A DNA stretch of 38,709 nucleotides from the NCBI GenBank assembly GCA_017621115.1, contig JAGATU010000103.1, positions 1-38,709 of the forward strand, written 5' to 3'. Of the stretch, positions 1 to 9,459 are shown piece after piece. The notes beneath the pieces were generated by a model that saw only the letters and a program-made list of their open reading frames with translations, was not told the DNA's origin and ran no database searches. How positions within the stretch are numbered: position 1 is the first letter of the stretch; each line of letters begins with the position of its first letter. The stretch comes from Lachnospiraceae bacterium (lineage in GTDB: Bacteria; Bacillota_A; Clostridia; Lachnospirales; Lachnospiraceae). Both the position numbers and the translations under genes were made by a program.

Positions 1-1111
1 ATAACTTCTCCGAAGCCTCAAATAGATACGCTCCAAGTAAAAATACAGTAATATTCTTAAATGATGAATTAACAAAGAACGGTTCCGCAATAGCAGCTAC
101 CGCCATACCGATAATAATAGCAATCTCTTTATGTTTCTGATTTTTTATACAATGATGAATGAGAGCCATATAACCGGCAATCAATAAAATAAGCAATACA
201 ACACCATAATGCATGAGCACATATACATAGGAGCAATCTATATTCTGTAAACGAGTCGCAATATTCTCACTTGGTCTTGCGCCAAACAAAGTAATCGGAT
301 CGTTCTGCATATAGTTCATAGCAATAAAAAAGCGGGTATTAAAAACCTTATTACATAAATCCCAGAATTTGGAAGGATAGCATAACGGTCCCACTATTGC
401 AAAAGCAGCACATGCCGGAAATGCCAGATATACACCTGCTTTTTCTATTCCGGACAACTTAGGTCTCATACACAAATACGTATGCACAAAGAGATAAACA
501 AAAACAGTGATTATTCCTGTATAACTAACGGAGTACATAAAAATATATAAATTTATCAATAACATGCATGCTACAACTTTAAATAATCTTTTCCCTTGCA
601 CATGAGTAAAATACAATATTAATGCACATAACATCATTGCCGTAATCTGTAATACATTTGGATGGGGTGCCCCCAGAGACCAGCGTATAATATGACCCAA
701 GCCCAGTTTCTCATGAATCATAAAAATATCATCTTTTACCCCTAACAAGCAGGACAATATCTGTATTATAAAAGTAACTCCCCAGATACCCAGACTAAGT
801 CCTAATACCCTTTTTATATTGATCCCCTTCATCCCTACAATCACGGCAATATAGATAAGTGCACCTGTTTCTCCGGAATTATGATATATCAAAACGCCCA
901 AACCCAATAATGCCAGCGTCCATATCCATTCGTAAACAGACTGCTCTGTTAAGCATATTTTGAGCGCAAAAAATGCAGCCCCTGCCAGCAACGATATTTT
1001 ATATAACGCCATTCCATCATATAATCCAAAACCTTTTGCCAGTGTCATAATCGCTATAAAAATTAGATAACTCAATTCTGCTATTGTGAATTGCCACTTT
1101 TGCGTTTGCAT
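1..1111 (-). CDS. Wzy-like O-antigen/polysaccharide polymerase, 3' end beyond window
   Basis: A frame with no stop runs from an ATG at 1111 to the left edge (370 codons), so the C-terminus is missing. The product is almost entirely hydrophobic, with about ten likely membrane segments. It carries a KGINIKR stretch near residue 93 and a WSLGAPHPN motif in the middle, a pattern common in Wzy/O-antigen-ligase-type proteins. The polymerase at 9460-10599 has the matching KGVAVKR and GFSHANN stretches, so the two may be distant paralogs. Start choice: GGAGAG lies 7-8 nt upstream of the ATG, which sits 3 nt after the stop of the GH88/105 gene. The family predicts polymerisation of lipid-linked repeat units on the outer face of the membrane. 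It could instead be a ligase; family assignment from topology is only moderate. Confidence 0.8.
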   Translation of the reverse strand, partial: MQTQKWQFTIAELSYLIFIAIMTLAKGFGLYDGMALYKISLLAGAAFFALKICLTEQSVYEWIWTLALLGLGVLIYHNSGETGALIYIAVIVGMKGINIKRVLGLSLGIWGVTFIIQILSCLLGVKDDIFMIHEKLGLGHIIRWSLGAPHPNVLQITAMMLCALILYFTHVQGKRLFKVVACMLLINLYIFMYSVSYTGIITVFVYLFVHTYLCMRPKLSGIEKAGVYLAFPACAAFAIVGPLCYPSKFWDLCNKVFNTRFFIAMNYMQNDPITLFGARPSENIATRLQNIDCSYVYVLMHYGVVLLILLIAGYMALIHHCIKNQKHKEIAIIIGMAVAAIAEPFFVNSSFKNITVFLLGAYLFEASEKL

Positions 1112-1114
1112 GAT

Positions 1115-2191
1115 TTATTCTCTCCAATACTTTTGTTCCGTGGATGCAAGGAGCGCCAATGTCATTCCCTGTGCCCATGGGTATGTCCCATATATCTGAG
1201 GATACATTCCAAATCCCTGGCACTCTCCGGAACAATTAACCACATTACCGTCTATGGTATTCTTATACAATGTTTTTGTACCCTTCCAGATACACTGTTC
1301 CAGTTTTTCCCGTTCACTGTCGTTGAACTCCGGTTTATTTAATCCAATTTTCATTGCATAACAAATCATTGCGGTAGCCGAAGTATCTTCATGTCCCTCT
1401 CTTGCTGTAATCTGCCACGCAAAACTTCCGTCCTCGCGCTGGTAATCACATACCTTAAGCAATATGCCTTTCAATTGCTCGACAATTTCAAGATTCGGAT
1501 TTTCTGTATTTTTAACATAATATGCCATGCCCAAAAGCAGCCATCCTAATGCTCTTCCCCAGCCAATTATACCGCACTTATTCCCGGTCCGGGAGTCAAA
1601 CCCATGATAAGGAAGCCCTGTATCGTCATCCATTCCATTCTGCAGAAAATTCAATATCTGTCGCTCTGCCAATTCTAATGCTTTCGTCTCTCCCGGATGC
1701 ATCCGGTAATATTCTGTCAAAAACGGAACTACCATTCCTATGGTATCTACAAAGACGTAATCGGGACAGTGTTTACGATAAAGCAGATTCCCATTCTTAT
1801 CTAAAGGGTGTGAAAAAATCATCTCAATAATCTTACCAATTTCTTCATCCCATCCACCCATACTTTCATTCAAATATATAAGTGCACATCCATTCATTGT
1901 ATCATCTACATTATGTAACGGACAGCCTTTTTTCTTCCAGTCATAGAAGTATTCCTGAAGTACCTCTAACGCACTCTGTTCTATAGATATCCTATGATAC
2001 TCAGCCAAGCCCATTGCCAACATGGCGTGCGGCCAGAAAAAAGTATTCCTTTTGGGTGGATTCTTACCAAGTATTTTCTTAATCATATACTTGATGTAAT
2101 CCTTTTTACTCCACTGAGGATATGTCTGCAACTGTTCAATTGTTTGTCTTGCTAATAGACCAAGCGCCTTATTTTCGACTTCGTTTAACAT
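1115..2191 (-). CDS. Glycoside hydrolase family 88/105 (unsaturated uronyl hydrolase-like, YteR type)
   Basis: The protein is 358 aa from an ATG at 2191 that has AAGGA 7 nt upstream; a longer frame to 2251 would overlap the flippase gene and lacks a ribosome site. It shows the alpha/alpha-barrel hallmarks of YteR-type enzymes: HNVDDTMNG (D96, D97), VFVDTIGM (D149, the likely general acid), a GLPYHGFDS stretch and GWGRALGWLLLGM. Known members hydrate and cleave delta-4,5-unsaturated uronic acids at the non-reducing end of oligosaccharides made by lyases. No signal peptide is visible, so it should act in the cytoplasm, although it sits between a flippase and a polymerase gene. A role in turnover or editing of a uronic-acid-containing repeat is inference. 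Confidence 0.82.
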   Translation of the reverse strand: MLNEVENKALGLLARQTIEQLQTYPQWSKKDYIKYMIKKILGKNPPKRNTFFWPHAMLAMGLAEYHRISIEQSALEVLQEYFYDWKKKGCPLHNVDDTMNGCALIYLNESMGGWDEEIGKIIEMIFSHPLDKNGNLLYRKHCPDYVFVDTIGMVVPFLTEYYRMHPGETKALELAERQILNFLQNGMDDDTGLPYHGFDSRTGNKCGIIGWGRALGWLLLGMAYYVKNTENPNLEIVEQLKGILLKVCDYQREDGSFAWQITAREGHEDTSATAMICYAMKIGLNKPEFNDSEREKLEQCIWKGTKTLYKNTIDGNVVNCSGECQGFGMYPQIYGTYPWAQGMTLALLASTEQKYWRE

Positions 2192-2201
2192 GAATATATC
2201 C

Positions 2202-3734
2202 TTACTTCTTAGTGACTTTTTTCTTTCCCATACGCAACACTTTAACTGCATAATTCATCAGCGTTCTAAGTGCTTCACTTCTATATGCATATATAATAAA
2301 GATCAAGCATGAAACAGCGACACTAATTATTCCTTTGATAATAATCCCTATCAGAGAAACTGCTAATCTATCGGTAATTAACAAAGAACCAATTACAGAT
2401 AACATAAACAGTACTATTCTAAAAGCAAAGGTACGATAATACCTTATCGGAGTTTCCTTAATATAGCATTCAAATACAACAATCGTACGTCCTACAAATA
2501 TAATCAAATGACCAATCACTGTTGCTGCCATGATTCCAACAATTCCATAAATAGGCGCCAAAATAAATGACATACCCACATTAACAATTGCTGCGGCTAT
2601 CATATAATTACGATCACGCTCGAAATGCCCTAATGTATTTCTGAAATAAACCATCGGATTATTACAAAGCGCAACAAAAACATTTAAGGATAACCAGAAT
2701 AAAAACATGAATGGCAATTTCAAATTTTCTTTCTTAAGCCAAATCAAAATTAAGTCCTGCCCACATACAACCATTGCTGTTGCACAAACCAATCCCATAA
2801 AGAATCCGAGCAAATCCAATGCCCTAAAAAAACGGATTCCCTTTTCTTCCTGAGAATCATACACCAAATTACCTATGCTGGCTTGTAACGCATTAAATAC
2901 CGAAAGCATTATTTCCTGAATTTTGGTGGAAATCATACGGTAATTATTTACCATACCTACCATACCAACTCCAAGATAGGATGTAATAATAATATCATCG
3001 GCACTTCCATACACCGTCACTGCAATCTTTGTAGCTAACATATTCTTTACATCGTGCCATAAATTCAATTCTCTAATATCTTCCAAAGTGACATTTATTT
3101 TGACAATCTCCGGATACGCTTTCTTTGATTTCCATGCTATAATCGCATTTGAAACCAAATTGGCCGCAATGGATATGCATAGATAAAGAATATAGTTCTG
3201 GAGGTATACCAGTACTGCCATTTTACAGCATATTGACACAATATTAGTAATCGTATCAACAGTAGTACAGACATATATCTTCTGATGCGTAACAAACAAT
3301 ATTCTTCGATATGCGAAAAAATAAGTGCATAATGTAGCAATTAACTGAAGTCCATAAATTGTATATATAAATCCCCAATCATCTGTTGGATTTTTCAATA
3401 TCAAAGGCAAAAAAGCACCGGCTATTATGCCTGCTACAAGCACAAATCCGCCTACCAGCATGTATATAAGTTTATACATATATAGGAGTTTACGGATTTG
3501 ATGAGTATTATTGGTCGCAATTTCACTGTACATATGATACGTAATAATGTTTGCGATACCCATCTCTGACAAGGTTAAAAAAGAAAAGATGGATAAAAAC
3601 AGGCCATCATATCCCAAATAATCTATCGTAAGAGTATCAAGAAATACTCTTCTGACAACAAAATTCAGAATAGTAATCAGCAGTGTACTACCCCATATAT
3701 ATATTAAATTAATTAAAGAATTCTTAACTCTCAA
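2202..3734 (-). CDS. Wzx-type polysaccharide flippase (MATE/MOP superfamily)
   Basis: The protein is 510 aa and strongly hydrophobic, with about 12-14 membrane segments and the N-terminal MRVKNS.INLIY pattern typical of Gram-positive Wzx/RfbX proteins. It should move undecaprenyl-linked repeat units to the outer face of the membrane. The start is a TTG directly after the TAG of the pyruvyl transferase gene, with AAAGAAG 5 nt upstream; the MRVKNS N-terminus matches the family, which supports this start. It ends 10 nt before the GH88/105 start. The gene is AT-rich (17 G+C in 60 nt at 2701-2760). It is the second flippase of the window, after the ABC-type exporter at 10622-12373. Confidence 0.9.
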   Translation of the reverse strand: MRVKNSLINLIYIWGSTLLITILNFVVRRVFLDTLTIDYLGYDGLFLSIFSFLTLSEMGIANIITYHMYSEIATNNTHQIRKLLYMYKLIYMLVGGFVLVAGIIAGAFLPLILKNPTDDWGFIYTIYGLQLIATLCTYFFAYRRILFVTHQKIYVCTTVDTITNIVSICCKMAVLVYLQNYILYLCISIAANLVSNAIIAWKSKKAYPEIVKINVTLEDIRELNLWHDVKNMLATKIAVTVYGSADDIIITSYLGVGMVGMVNNYRMISTKIQEIMLSVFNALQASIGNLVYDSQEEKGIRFFRALDLLGFFMGLVCATAMVVCGQDLILIWLKKENLKLPFMFLFWLSLNVFVALCNNPMVYFRNTLGHFERDRNYMIAAAIVNVGMSFILAPIYGIVGIMAATVIGHLIIFVGRTIVVFECYIKETPIRYYRTFAFRIVLFMLSVIGSLLITDRLAVSLIGIIIKGIISVAVSCLIFIIYAYRSEALRTLMNYAVKVLRMGKKKVTKK

Positions 3735-4931
3735 CTAATCTTCTTTAACCTTTCTGTATATATCTTCGATTATTTTTCCGGTTTCTTTTGCCCTATTACA
3801 ATATTCCGGCATTGTCTCCTGTAAATGACTACGAATGGATTGCTCATTATCTGCAAGCCATTGATATGCCGCAATAAGTTGTCCTTTTTCACACAATTGC
3901 TGCACCGGAAGAACATAATTCTCCCATTGCCCGAAAATATCTTTTGCTATCCCCCGAGCCTTTACGGAATATCCCACAACCAAGGTAGGAACACATGTAG
4001 AATAGGCAGCAATCGTAGCATGCGTTCTGGCACCGATAAAAAGTTTACACTTAGAGATACAATACTTCAATTCCTCACAAGTGCCATCTTCTATCATAAA
4101 CACTCTGTTACTGTCCTTGAATATTTCATGCAAGTATTTCAATGGTTTCCTGTCATCATTCCGTTCCCACACTACATGCGGCATCAATGCTACATTGTAG
4201 TCTGTAGTTTCCAAAATATAACGTATCAACTCTGAGTAATTTTCAAGTGTAATTCCGGCTTTGCCTTCGCTTTCCTGAATCAAAGGACTCACATTAATGC
4301 CGATTACTTCTTTCTCATTAAACACTTCCGGCAGATGCTTTTTTTCTTTCAATCCCAATGCAAATGCCGGGTCCGGACATAATATAATCTCCGGTTTCAC
4401 ATTGTTGGAATCATACTTATCAACCAATGCTTCGTAAGTAATGGATTCCCTTGCAATTATGGTGTGATACTTAGCCAAATCCTCAATTATTTCTTTTCGC
4501 TGAAGTAATTCCGGTTCAATGGAACATCCGGCTAAGACAGTCTTTGTACCGGCATGGTTAAACGCACCATTTGTCAAGAATAGGTCGTTTAACATCATAT
4601 CGTAACAATAATTATCTCCACCAATAGAAACTGCTAACGGATATTTCTTTTTTCCAATTACCTGATGATAGCGATAGCGGATGAAACTCTCTTTATCCTT
4701 AGTAATCTTCCGGTAAATATAATATAAAACATGGGCAAGTCTGTTTCTTTCAAACTTTCGCTCCTGCAGTATTGTACAATAATTAGGCATAGAATATTTT
4801 TCATCTTCTACTTTGTCATTTGACATTACTACAACCGGAGTATCAATCATATGGCATAAGCTGTTTACAATTGCTTCACAGCCATGGTTTCCACTTCCTG
4901 CATGCATATAAAACAATATACTGTTACTCAA
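3735..4931 (-). CDS. Polysaccharide pyruvyl transferase family protein (CsaB/EpsO/WcaK type)
   Basis: The protein is 398 aa. Family features seen are an early HAGSGNHGCEAIV glycine-rich segment, SIGGDNYCYD, CPDPAFAL, and a C-terminal half containing GARTHATIAAYSTCVPTL and GYSVKARGI. The family transfers pyruvate from phosphoenolpyruvate to a sugar as a ketal, adding a negative charge. The best start is TTG at 4931, which overlaps the previous stop (TTGA) and has GAGG 6 nt upstream. The ATG at 4985 has no ribosome site and would overlap the preceding gene by 58 nt. Some family members have non-pyruvyl roles, so the exact donor and acceptor are uncertain. Neighbours (GT2 upstream, Wzx downstream) suggest modification of the lipid-linked repeat before export. 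Confidence 0.85.
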   Translation of the reverse strand: MSNSILFYMHAGSGNHGCEAIVNSLCHMIDTPVVVMSNDKVEDEKYSMPNYCTILQERKFERNRLAHVLYYIYRKITKDKESFIRYRYHQVIGKKKYPLAVSIGGDNYCYDMMLNDLFLTNGAFNHAGTKTVLAGCSIEPELLQRKEIIEDLAKYHTIIARESITYEALVDKYDSNNVKPEIILCPDPAFALGLKEKKHLPEVFNEKEVIGINVSPLIQESEGKAGITLENYSELIRYILETTDYNVALMPHVVWERNDDRKPLKYLHEIFKDSNRVFMIEDGTCEELKYCISKCKLFIGARTHATIAAYSTCVPTLVVGYSVKARGIAKDIFGQWENYVLPVQQLCEKGQLIAAYQWLADNEQSIRSHLQETMPEYCNRAKETGKIIEDIYRKVKED

Positions 4932-5932
4932 TGTAGACCTCTTTTCTTCCAAATATGATAGGCTGAAATATATAATTGCGGACACATCAGAAACACAATC
5001 GCCTTAAGCCGATATCCCAAACTCAACATGGAAAAAACTTTTTTTCTCTTTATAGCGGATCTGACAGCATCATGGCAAAAATCAATCCAATTCTTATCTC
5101 TTTCACTCGCTGATAATATTGCCAGTTTTCCGACCACTAACATTGCCCCTACTATAATTAAACTTCCTGACTTCGCAGACTGTTCCGGAATCATTTGTGT
5201 TATTATTTTATCTGCTTTTTGCCAACACCTTATCTGATCCAAATATGCAGGTTTAAATGTTCTGTTAATTGCGCCGGCTTCATTCCAGAAATATCCATAT
5301 CCCGAATAATCCGTTATCGCGATGACATCCTTCTCCGCCCCTTCTTTTATAAGCAAAGAAAGTAAAAAAAGCATGTCCTCTCCGATTGACAATGTCTCAT
5401 CAAACCGGCAGTCCTTTACACAATCTCTATGGTACAGTTTGCTCCAGCATCTGGTATCTCCATTCAAAATACCAACAGACACATATTCCTTAAATGAATA
5501 TGTCTTTACAGGATATTCCAAAACAGAGGTTTCTCTTGGAGTAATATCATCTGCATTTTTCCATTGAAAGAATGAGCAACCGGATATTTTAGCTCCCGTA
5601 TCCTGCATTTGATTCCATAATACCTCTAGCATATCCGCCTGCAATATATCATCAGCATCTACAAAGGAAATGTATTCTCCCGTAGACTTCTGAATCCCCA
5701 GATTCCTTGCACAAGATACGCCTTTATTCTCTTCACCCATATCATGGAACGATATGCGGTTATCTTTCTTTTCCAGTTCTTTACAAATCTCTTTTGTACT
5801 ATCTACAGAACCGTTATTAACAATTATTATCTCAAAATCCTGAAATGTCTGAGTAATAATACTATCTATGCATCTTTCTATATATTTCTCAGCATTATAT
5901 GCCGGTATTACAATACTAATCTGTGGTGTCAT
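4928..5932 (-). CDS. Family 2 glycosyltransferase (GT-A fold)
   Basis: The protein is 334 aa and begins with the classic GT2 N-terminus: ISIVIPAYNAEKYIERCIDSI, then NNGSVDST, then SFVDADD, the DXD-like metal and nucleotide-sugar site. There is no membrane segment at the N-terminus; a hydrophobic stretch near the C-terminus may give membrane contact. The ATG at 5932 has AGGAG close upstream. It sits 10 nt after another GT2 gene and overlaps the TTG start of the pyruvyl transferase by 4 nt, so translation is probably coupled. It should add one sugar to the repeat on the cytoplasmic face; donor and linkage cannot be read from sequence. Confidence 0.9.
   Translation of the reverse strand: MTPQISIVIPAYNAEKYIERCIDSIITQTFQDFEIIIVNNGSVDSTKEICKELEKKDNRISFHDMGEENKGVSCARNLGIQKSTGEYISFVDADDILQADMLEVLWNQMQDTGAKISGCSFFQWKNADDITPRETSVLEYPVKTYSFKEYVSVGILNGDTRCWSKLYHRDCVKDCRFDETLSIGEDMLFLLSLLIKEGAEKDVIAITDYSGYGYFWNEAGAINRTFKPAYLDQIRCWQKADKIITQMIPEQSAKSGSLIIVGAMLVVGKLAILSASERDKNWIDFCHDAVRSAIKRKKVFSMLSLGYRLKAIVFLMCPQLYISAYHIWKKRGLH
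4938..4941 (-). promoter_or_regulatory. Ribosome binding site for the TTG start of the pyruvyl transferase
   Basis: GAGG lies 6 nt before TTG at 4931, which overlaps the previous stop as TTGA. The ATG at 4985 has no such site. Confidence 0.5.
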
Positions 5933-5942
5933 ATTTCTCCTG

Positions 5943-6965
5943 TTACTGAATATAACTGTACAATTTTATAGCAAGATATAATGCCCAAATTGTGCTTCTG
6001 CAAGGTTTATTCAATACGTTCTTACACAACTTATTGGCAATTCCCGTTACCTCCAAGCCATATCTCTGAATCCTTACCGATGTCTTTTCCTTTTCACAAA
6101 TCTGCATAATATTTTTCAGATAATTGTGGTTTCCTCTTATCTCATTTTTCAACACCAGCATTAAAAGATATGTGTATTCTCTTTCAATATCAATCTCATA
6201 TATTCTGTTTTCTCTTTTCGCATTTAAAACGGCATATATTCTATCGCGCAGTAACTGGATATTTTGATATAAGCCATCATCATATTTATGCACAAGTGAA
6301 GAATTCAAAAAACGATAATGATAAAAGAACGCATCTTCCATAACAACAATTTCATCCGCATCACATATAGCCGGAATTACAATTGTCATATCGTCGCCCA
6401 TGCGCAATTTAAAATCCCATAAGTCTACATTTTCTGTCAACAGTTCTCTCGAAAACAACTTCATACATCGGGACATGGAAATAACTCGATTCTCCTGTCC
6501 TATAATGTGGTTTTTTATCTTTTGTTCCAGTTCTTCGCCCATATATACGCCCGGCTCAGAACCATGTCTGCAATATTTTTTCTTTCCATTCTCTCTTTCT
6601 ATAACATGATTACAACATACAATCTTTTTATTCTCAGTCTCTAAATTAACTGTCTCTGCCATCCGGCTTATCATGTCGGCATCTACCCAGTCATCACTGT
6701 CACAAAAAACAATATACTCTCCTCTGCTTATTAGAAGCCCTTCATAACATGCCTTATTAGGACCTCCATTCTCCACATGAAGAACTCTTATGTTTTTGTT
6801 ATCAGAAGCATATTTATCACATATACTTCCGCTTCTATCAGTAGATTGATCATCCACCAAGATAATCTCTAACGGACTATAATCCTGAGCCAACCAACTG
6901 TCCACGCATTTGTTCAAGTATTTCTCTACATTATAAACCGGGACAATTACACTAACCGTTTTCAT
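5943..6965 (-). CDS. Family 2 glycosyltransferase (GT-A fold)
   Basis: The protein is 340 aa, beginning VSVIVPVYNVEKYLNKCVDSW with VDDQSTDRSG and FCDSDDWVD, the standard GT2 nucleotide and metal-binding signatures. The LRMGDDMTIVIP segment in the middle resembles the acceptor-side GEDxxF-type motif of this subfamily. It is similar in layout to the next gene downstream (4928-5932), so the pair may be old paralogs. AGAGG precedes the ATG at 6965. Spacing is 9 nt to the GT4 gene upstream and 10 nt to the GT2 downstream, consistent with one transcript. Sugar specificity is unknown. Confidence 0.9.
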   Translation of the reverse strand: MKTVSVIVPVYNVEKYLNKCVDSWLAQDYSPLEIILVDDQSTDRSGSICDKYASDNKNIRVLHVENGGPNKACYEGLLISRGEYIVFCDSDDWVDADMISRMAETVNLETENKKIVCCNHVIERENGKKKYCRHGSEPGVYMGEELEQKIKNHIIGQENRVISMSRCMKLFSRELLTENVDLWDFKLRMGDDMTIVIPAICDADEIVVMEDAFFYHYRFLNSSLVHKYDDGLYQNIQLLRDRIYAVLNAKRENRIYEIDIEREYTYLLMLVLKNEIRGNHNYLKNIMQICEKEKTSVRIQRYGLEVTGIANKLCKNVLNKPCRSTIWALYLAIKLYSYIQ

Positions 6966-6974
6966 TAAATACCT

Positions 6975-8006
6975 CTATATACTCTTATATATTTCTAATA
7001 ATTGTTCTATTCTTAATTGAATATCGTATTTCTCCCGAATCGTATTCTTTGCTTCTGCTCCCATCCGGCTCTTGATTTCTGCATTATCAATCACCGATAA
7101 CAGGGAATTTGTTAACTGTTCCTGTTTTTTGGACTCTACTAAAATACCATTGTTATTATGATTAATAATTTGCGGTATTCCACCCACCTGTGTAGCAATA
7201 CAACAACATCCACACGCCATTGCCTCAAGCAATGATATCGGTTGTCCCTCAAAATAGGAGGGCAAAGCAAAAATACTACATTCGGATAACATTTTATTTT
7301 TTTGTTCTTGACCAATCCACCCTAAAAACCGAACGCCTTCTCTTCCCTCTATTTCTCTTGAAAATGCCTCTTCTTCAAATATTCCGCCCAGATACAAAAC
7401 ACTGTCCGGATACTTTTTACGTACTTGTTCAAATGAAGTTATGAGTTCTCTAATTCCCTTTTCCGGAGTAATTCTTCCTAAATATAAAATATTATGATTC
7501 CGGTAATCTTTCTCAGTTATATCAGGAACCACTATCGCGTTATTGACAATCTGTAAAAGTTCTTTTTTTACAATAGGAGTAAAAAAATCATACCACTCTT
7601 CAGATAAAACAATAAATTTATCTGCCAGATTCAGTACACGACAAATAAACTGCTGCTTTAATTTACTTTTTGATTCATAATAAAATTCCCGGAAATTGCC
7701 TCCGTGTTCGTGTACAATCAATTTTTTTCGATAGATTTTTGTCAGCAAAATAAAAAGTGATTTCCGGTAAAAACTTGAATCAGAAGCCATATGAATATGC
7801 ACTATATCATACTTCCACGCAATACAGACAAACTTTGTATACGCACCCAATGCCACAAAAAGTTTGCACCACTTGCTCCCGTCCTTCATCGAAGGCAGAT
7901 ATTCCATTTCTATCTTTTTATCAAGCCCTGCTTCATAGTAATTATTTATGACCGCTGAGACTCCGCCATGTACCTCTCTGGCGGGGCCAACCATCAGTAC
8001 TCTCAT
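6975..8006 (-). CDS. Family 4 glycosyltransferase (GT-B fold)
   Basis: The protein is 343 aa. The N-terminal domain begins RVLMVGPAREVHGGVSAVI, the Gly-rich acceptor-domain loop of GT4 enzymes. The C-terminal domain has LYLGRITPEKGI, a FLGWIG strand, ALPSYFEGQPISLLEAMACG (the E-x7-E nucleotide-sugar motif) and a GGIPQII segment. It should transfer a sugar from a nucleotide donor to the growing lipid-linked oligosaccharide with retention of configuration. It starts 2 nt after the initiating transferase stop, which suggests it acts early on that lipid-linked sugar. The donor sugar is not predictable. Confidence 0.9.
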   Translation of the reverse strand: MRVLMVGPAREVHGGVSAVINNYYEAGLDKKIEMEYLPSMKDGSKWCKLFVALGAYTKFVCIAWKYDIVHIHMASDSSFYRKSLFILLTKIYRKKLIVHEHGGNFREFYYESKSKLKQQFICRVLNLADKFIVLSEEWYDFFTPIVKKELLQIVNNAIVVPDITEKDYRNHNILYLGRITPEKGIRELITSFEQVRKKYPDSVLYLGGIFEEEAFSREIEGREGVRFLGWIGQEQKNKMLSECSIFALPSYFEGQPISLLEAMACGCCCIATQVGGIPQIINHNNNGILVESKKQEQLTNSLLSVIDNAEIKSRMGAEAKNTIREKYDIQLRIEQLLEIYKSI

Positions 8007-8008
8007 TT

Positions 8009-9433
8009 TTATTTCGCTCCCTTTCGAAAAAGCACAACTCCGACCGTCTGCAATAAAATCTTAAAATCCAGTCTTAATGACCAATTATCGATATATTCCA
8101 AGTCATACTTTACGACTTCATCAAACGATAATACATTACTTCTACCGTTTACCTGCCACATTCCGGTCAATCCCGGAGTAATACTCAGACGTCTTCTGTA
8201 ATTCAAATTATACTTTTCAAATTCATCCACTGTAGGCGGTCTGGTTCCTACAAGACTCATATCTCCAATCAGAATATTATAAAACTGTGGCAGCTCATCA
8301 ATGCTTGTCTTTCGGATAAACTTTCCAACCTTCGTTACACGTGGGTCATCCTCCATTTTAAACATTAATCCGTCCATTTCATTTTGTTCCAATAAAGCTT
8401 TCTTTTTCTCTTCCGCATCAATATACATGGATCTGAACTTGTAAATCTTAAATCTTCTTCCATTTTTTCCGATTCGAATCTGTGAAAAGAAAACCGGCCC
8501 TTTGGACTCTAATTTAATGGCAAGCGCTACAAACGGCGTAATTAATGCCGTTAAGAGAAGTCCGACCAAACTTCCCAATATATCAATTAATCTTTTAATT
8601 AGCAGTCTTCTGAAATCCATGTACTTTAATGAGAACGAAACAACGGCATATCCGGCAAACTTTCCTACCGTCTGCTCTGACGAATGCAAATCAATGATAT
8701 CCACATTATAATGACATACCACTCCCATATTCTCAAAATTGATAATCATTTCTTTAATCTTTGGCATATCTTCGTTAGGAAGATAAATAAAAACTTCATC
8801 GAGTAAAATAAGTTTTGCTACGTCAAACAGATTGTCAGAACATGCTACCACATCTATTCCGCATATTTTTTCTCCGACCTTATTCTCATCCATGACAGTT
8901 ATGGCAGTGATTTCATAATTCCATGCCTTATCATGCAATACATTTTCCATTACCGTTTTTGCATGATTACTGTCTGTAATTATCATAACCTTACTGCTGT
9001 TATTTCCTTTGCGATAAAATATCAGCAGATACTTCTTGAATAAAATATGGGAAATATAAGTAAACACCAAATCAAATATCCCAAAATAAGCAATAACAAT
9101 TCTGGAAAAATTTTGTCCTTCTTTGGTCAGATATAATACCGCAATTACCATCAAGACAGAAACAATAATGTATTTTGTTATTGCTATAAATTCAACATAA
9201 TACCCTCTCTGGATAAAATTATTATTGGCATTAACAAATAAATTATATAAAGTACATGCTAATATCAGATATAATCCAATCGTGTAATGGAAATTACGTG
9301 CATACTGCTCTCCAACAGTCCCGAAACGCAAATACAATGCAAGCATATATGAAATTATGATACATACAATATCAATCAATAAAAGACCATATGTCTCAAT
9401 AAGGTTTTTTCTTGTAAATTGCTGCATATCCAT
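8009..9433 (-). CDS. Large initiating sugar-1-phosphate transferase (polyprenyl glycosylphosphotransferase, WbaP/EpsE/CpsE type)
   Basis: The protein is 474 aa from ATG 9433, which has GGAAAGG just upstream; an in-frame TTG at 9469 overlaps the polymerase gene and has no ribosome site. The N-terminal third has four to five membrane segments, followed by a Rossmann-like CoA-binding-type domain (IITDSNHAK). The C-terminal catalytic domain carries KFRSM, SIDELPQFYN (Asp-Glu dyad), SLVGTRPPT and TPGLTGMWQVNGRS. Such proteins put the first sugar phosphate on undecaprenyl phosphate. It is the second initiating enzyme in the window; the one at 37529-38164 is the short PglC type. This duplication suggests two lipid-linked pathways. 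Confidence 0.93.
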   Translation of the reverse strand: MDMQQFTRKNLIETYGLLLIDIVCIIISYMLALYLRFGTVGEQYARNFHYTIGLYLILACTLYNLFVNANNNFIQRGYYVEFIAITKYIIVSVLMVIAVLYLTKEGQNFSRIVIAYFGIFDLVFTYISHILFKKYLLIFYRKGNNSSKVMIITDSNHAKTVMENVLHDKAWNYEITAITVMDENKVGEKICGIDVVACSDNLFDVAKLILLDEVFIYLPNEDMPKIKEMIINFENMGVVCHYNVDIIDLHSSEQTVGKFAGYAVVSFSLKYMDFRRLLIKRLIDILGSLVGLLLTALITPFVALAIKLESKGPVFFSQIRIGKNGRRFKIYKFRSMYIDAEEKKKALLEQNEMDGLMFKMEDDPRVTKVGKFIRKTSIDELPQFYNILIGDMSLVGTRPPTVDEFEKYNLNYRRRLSITPGLTGMWQVNGRSNVLSFDEVVKYDLEYIDNWSLRLDFKILLQTVGVVLFRKGAK

Positions 9434-9459
9434 AATACCTTTCCATATAATAGTTCTTA

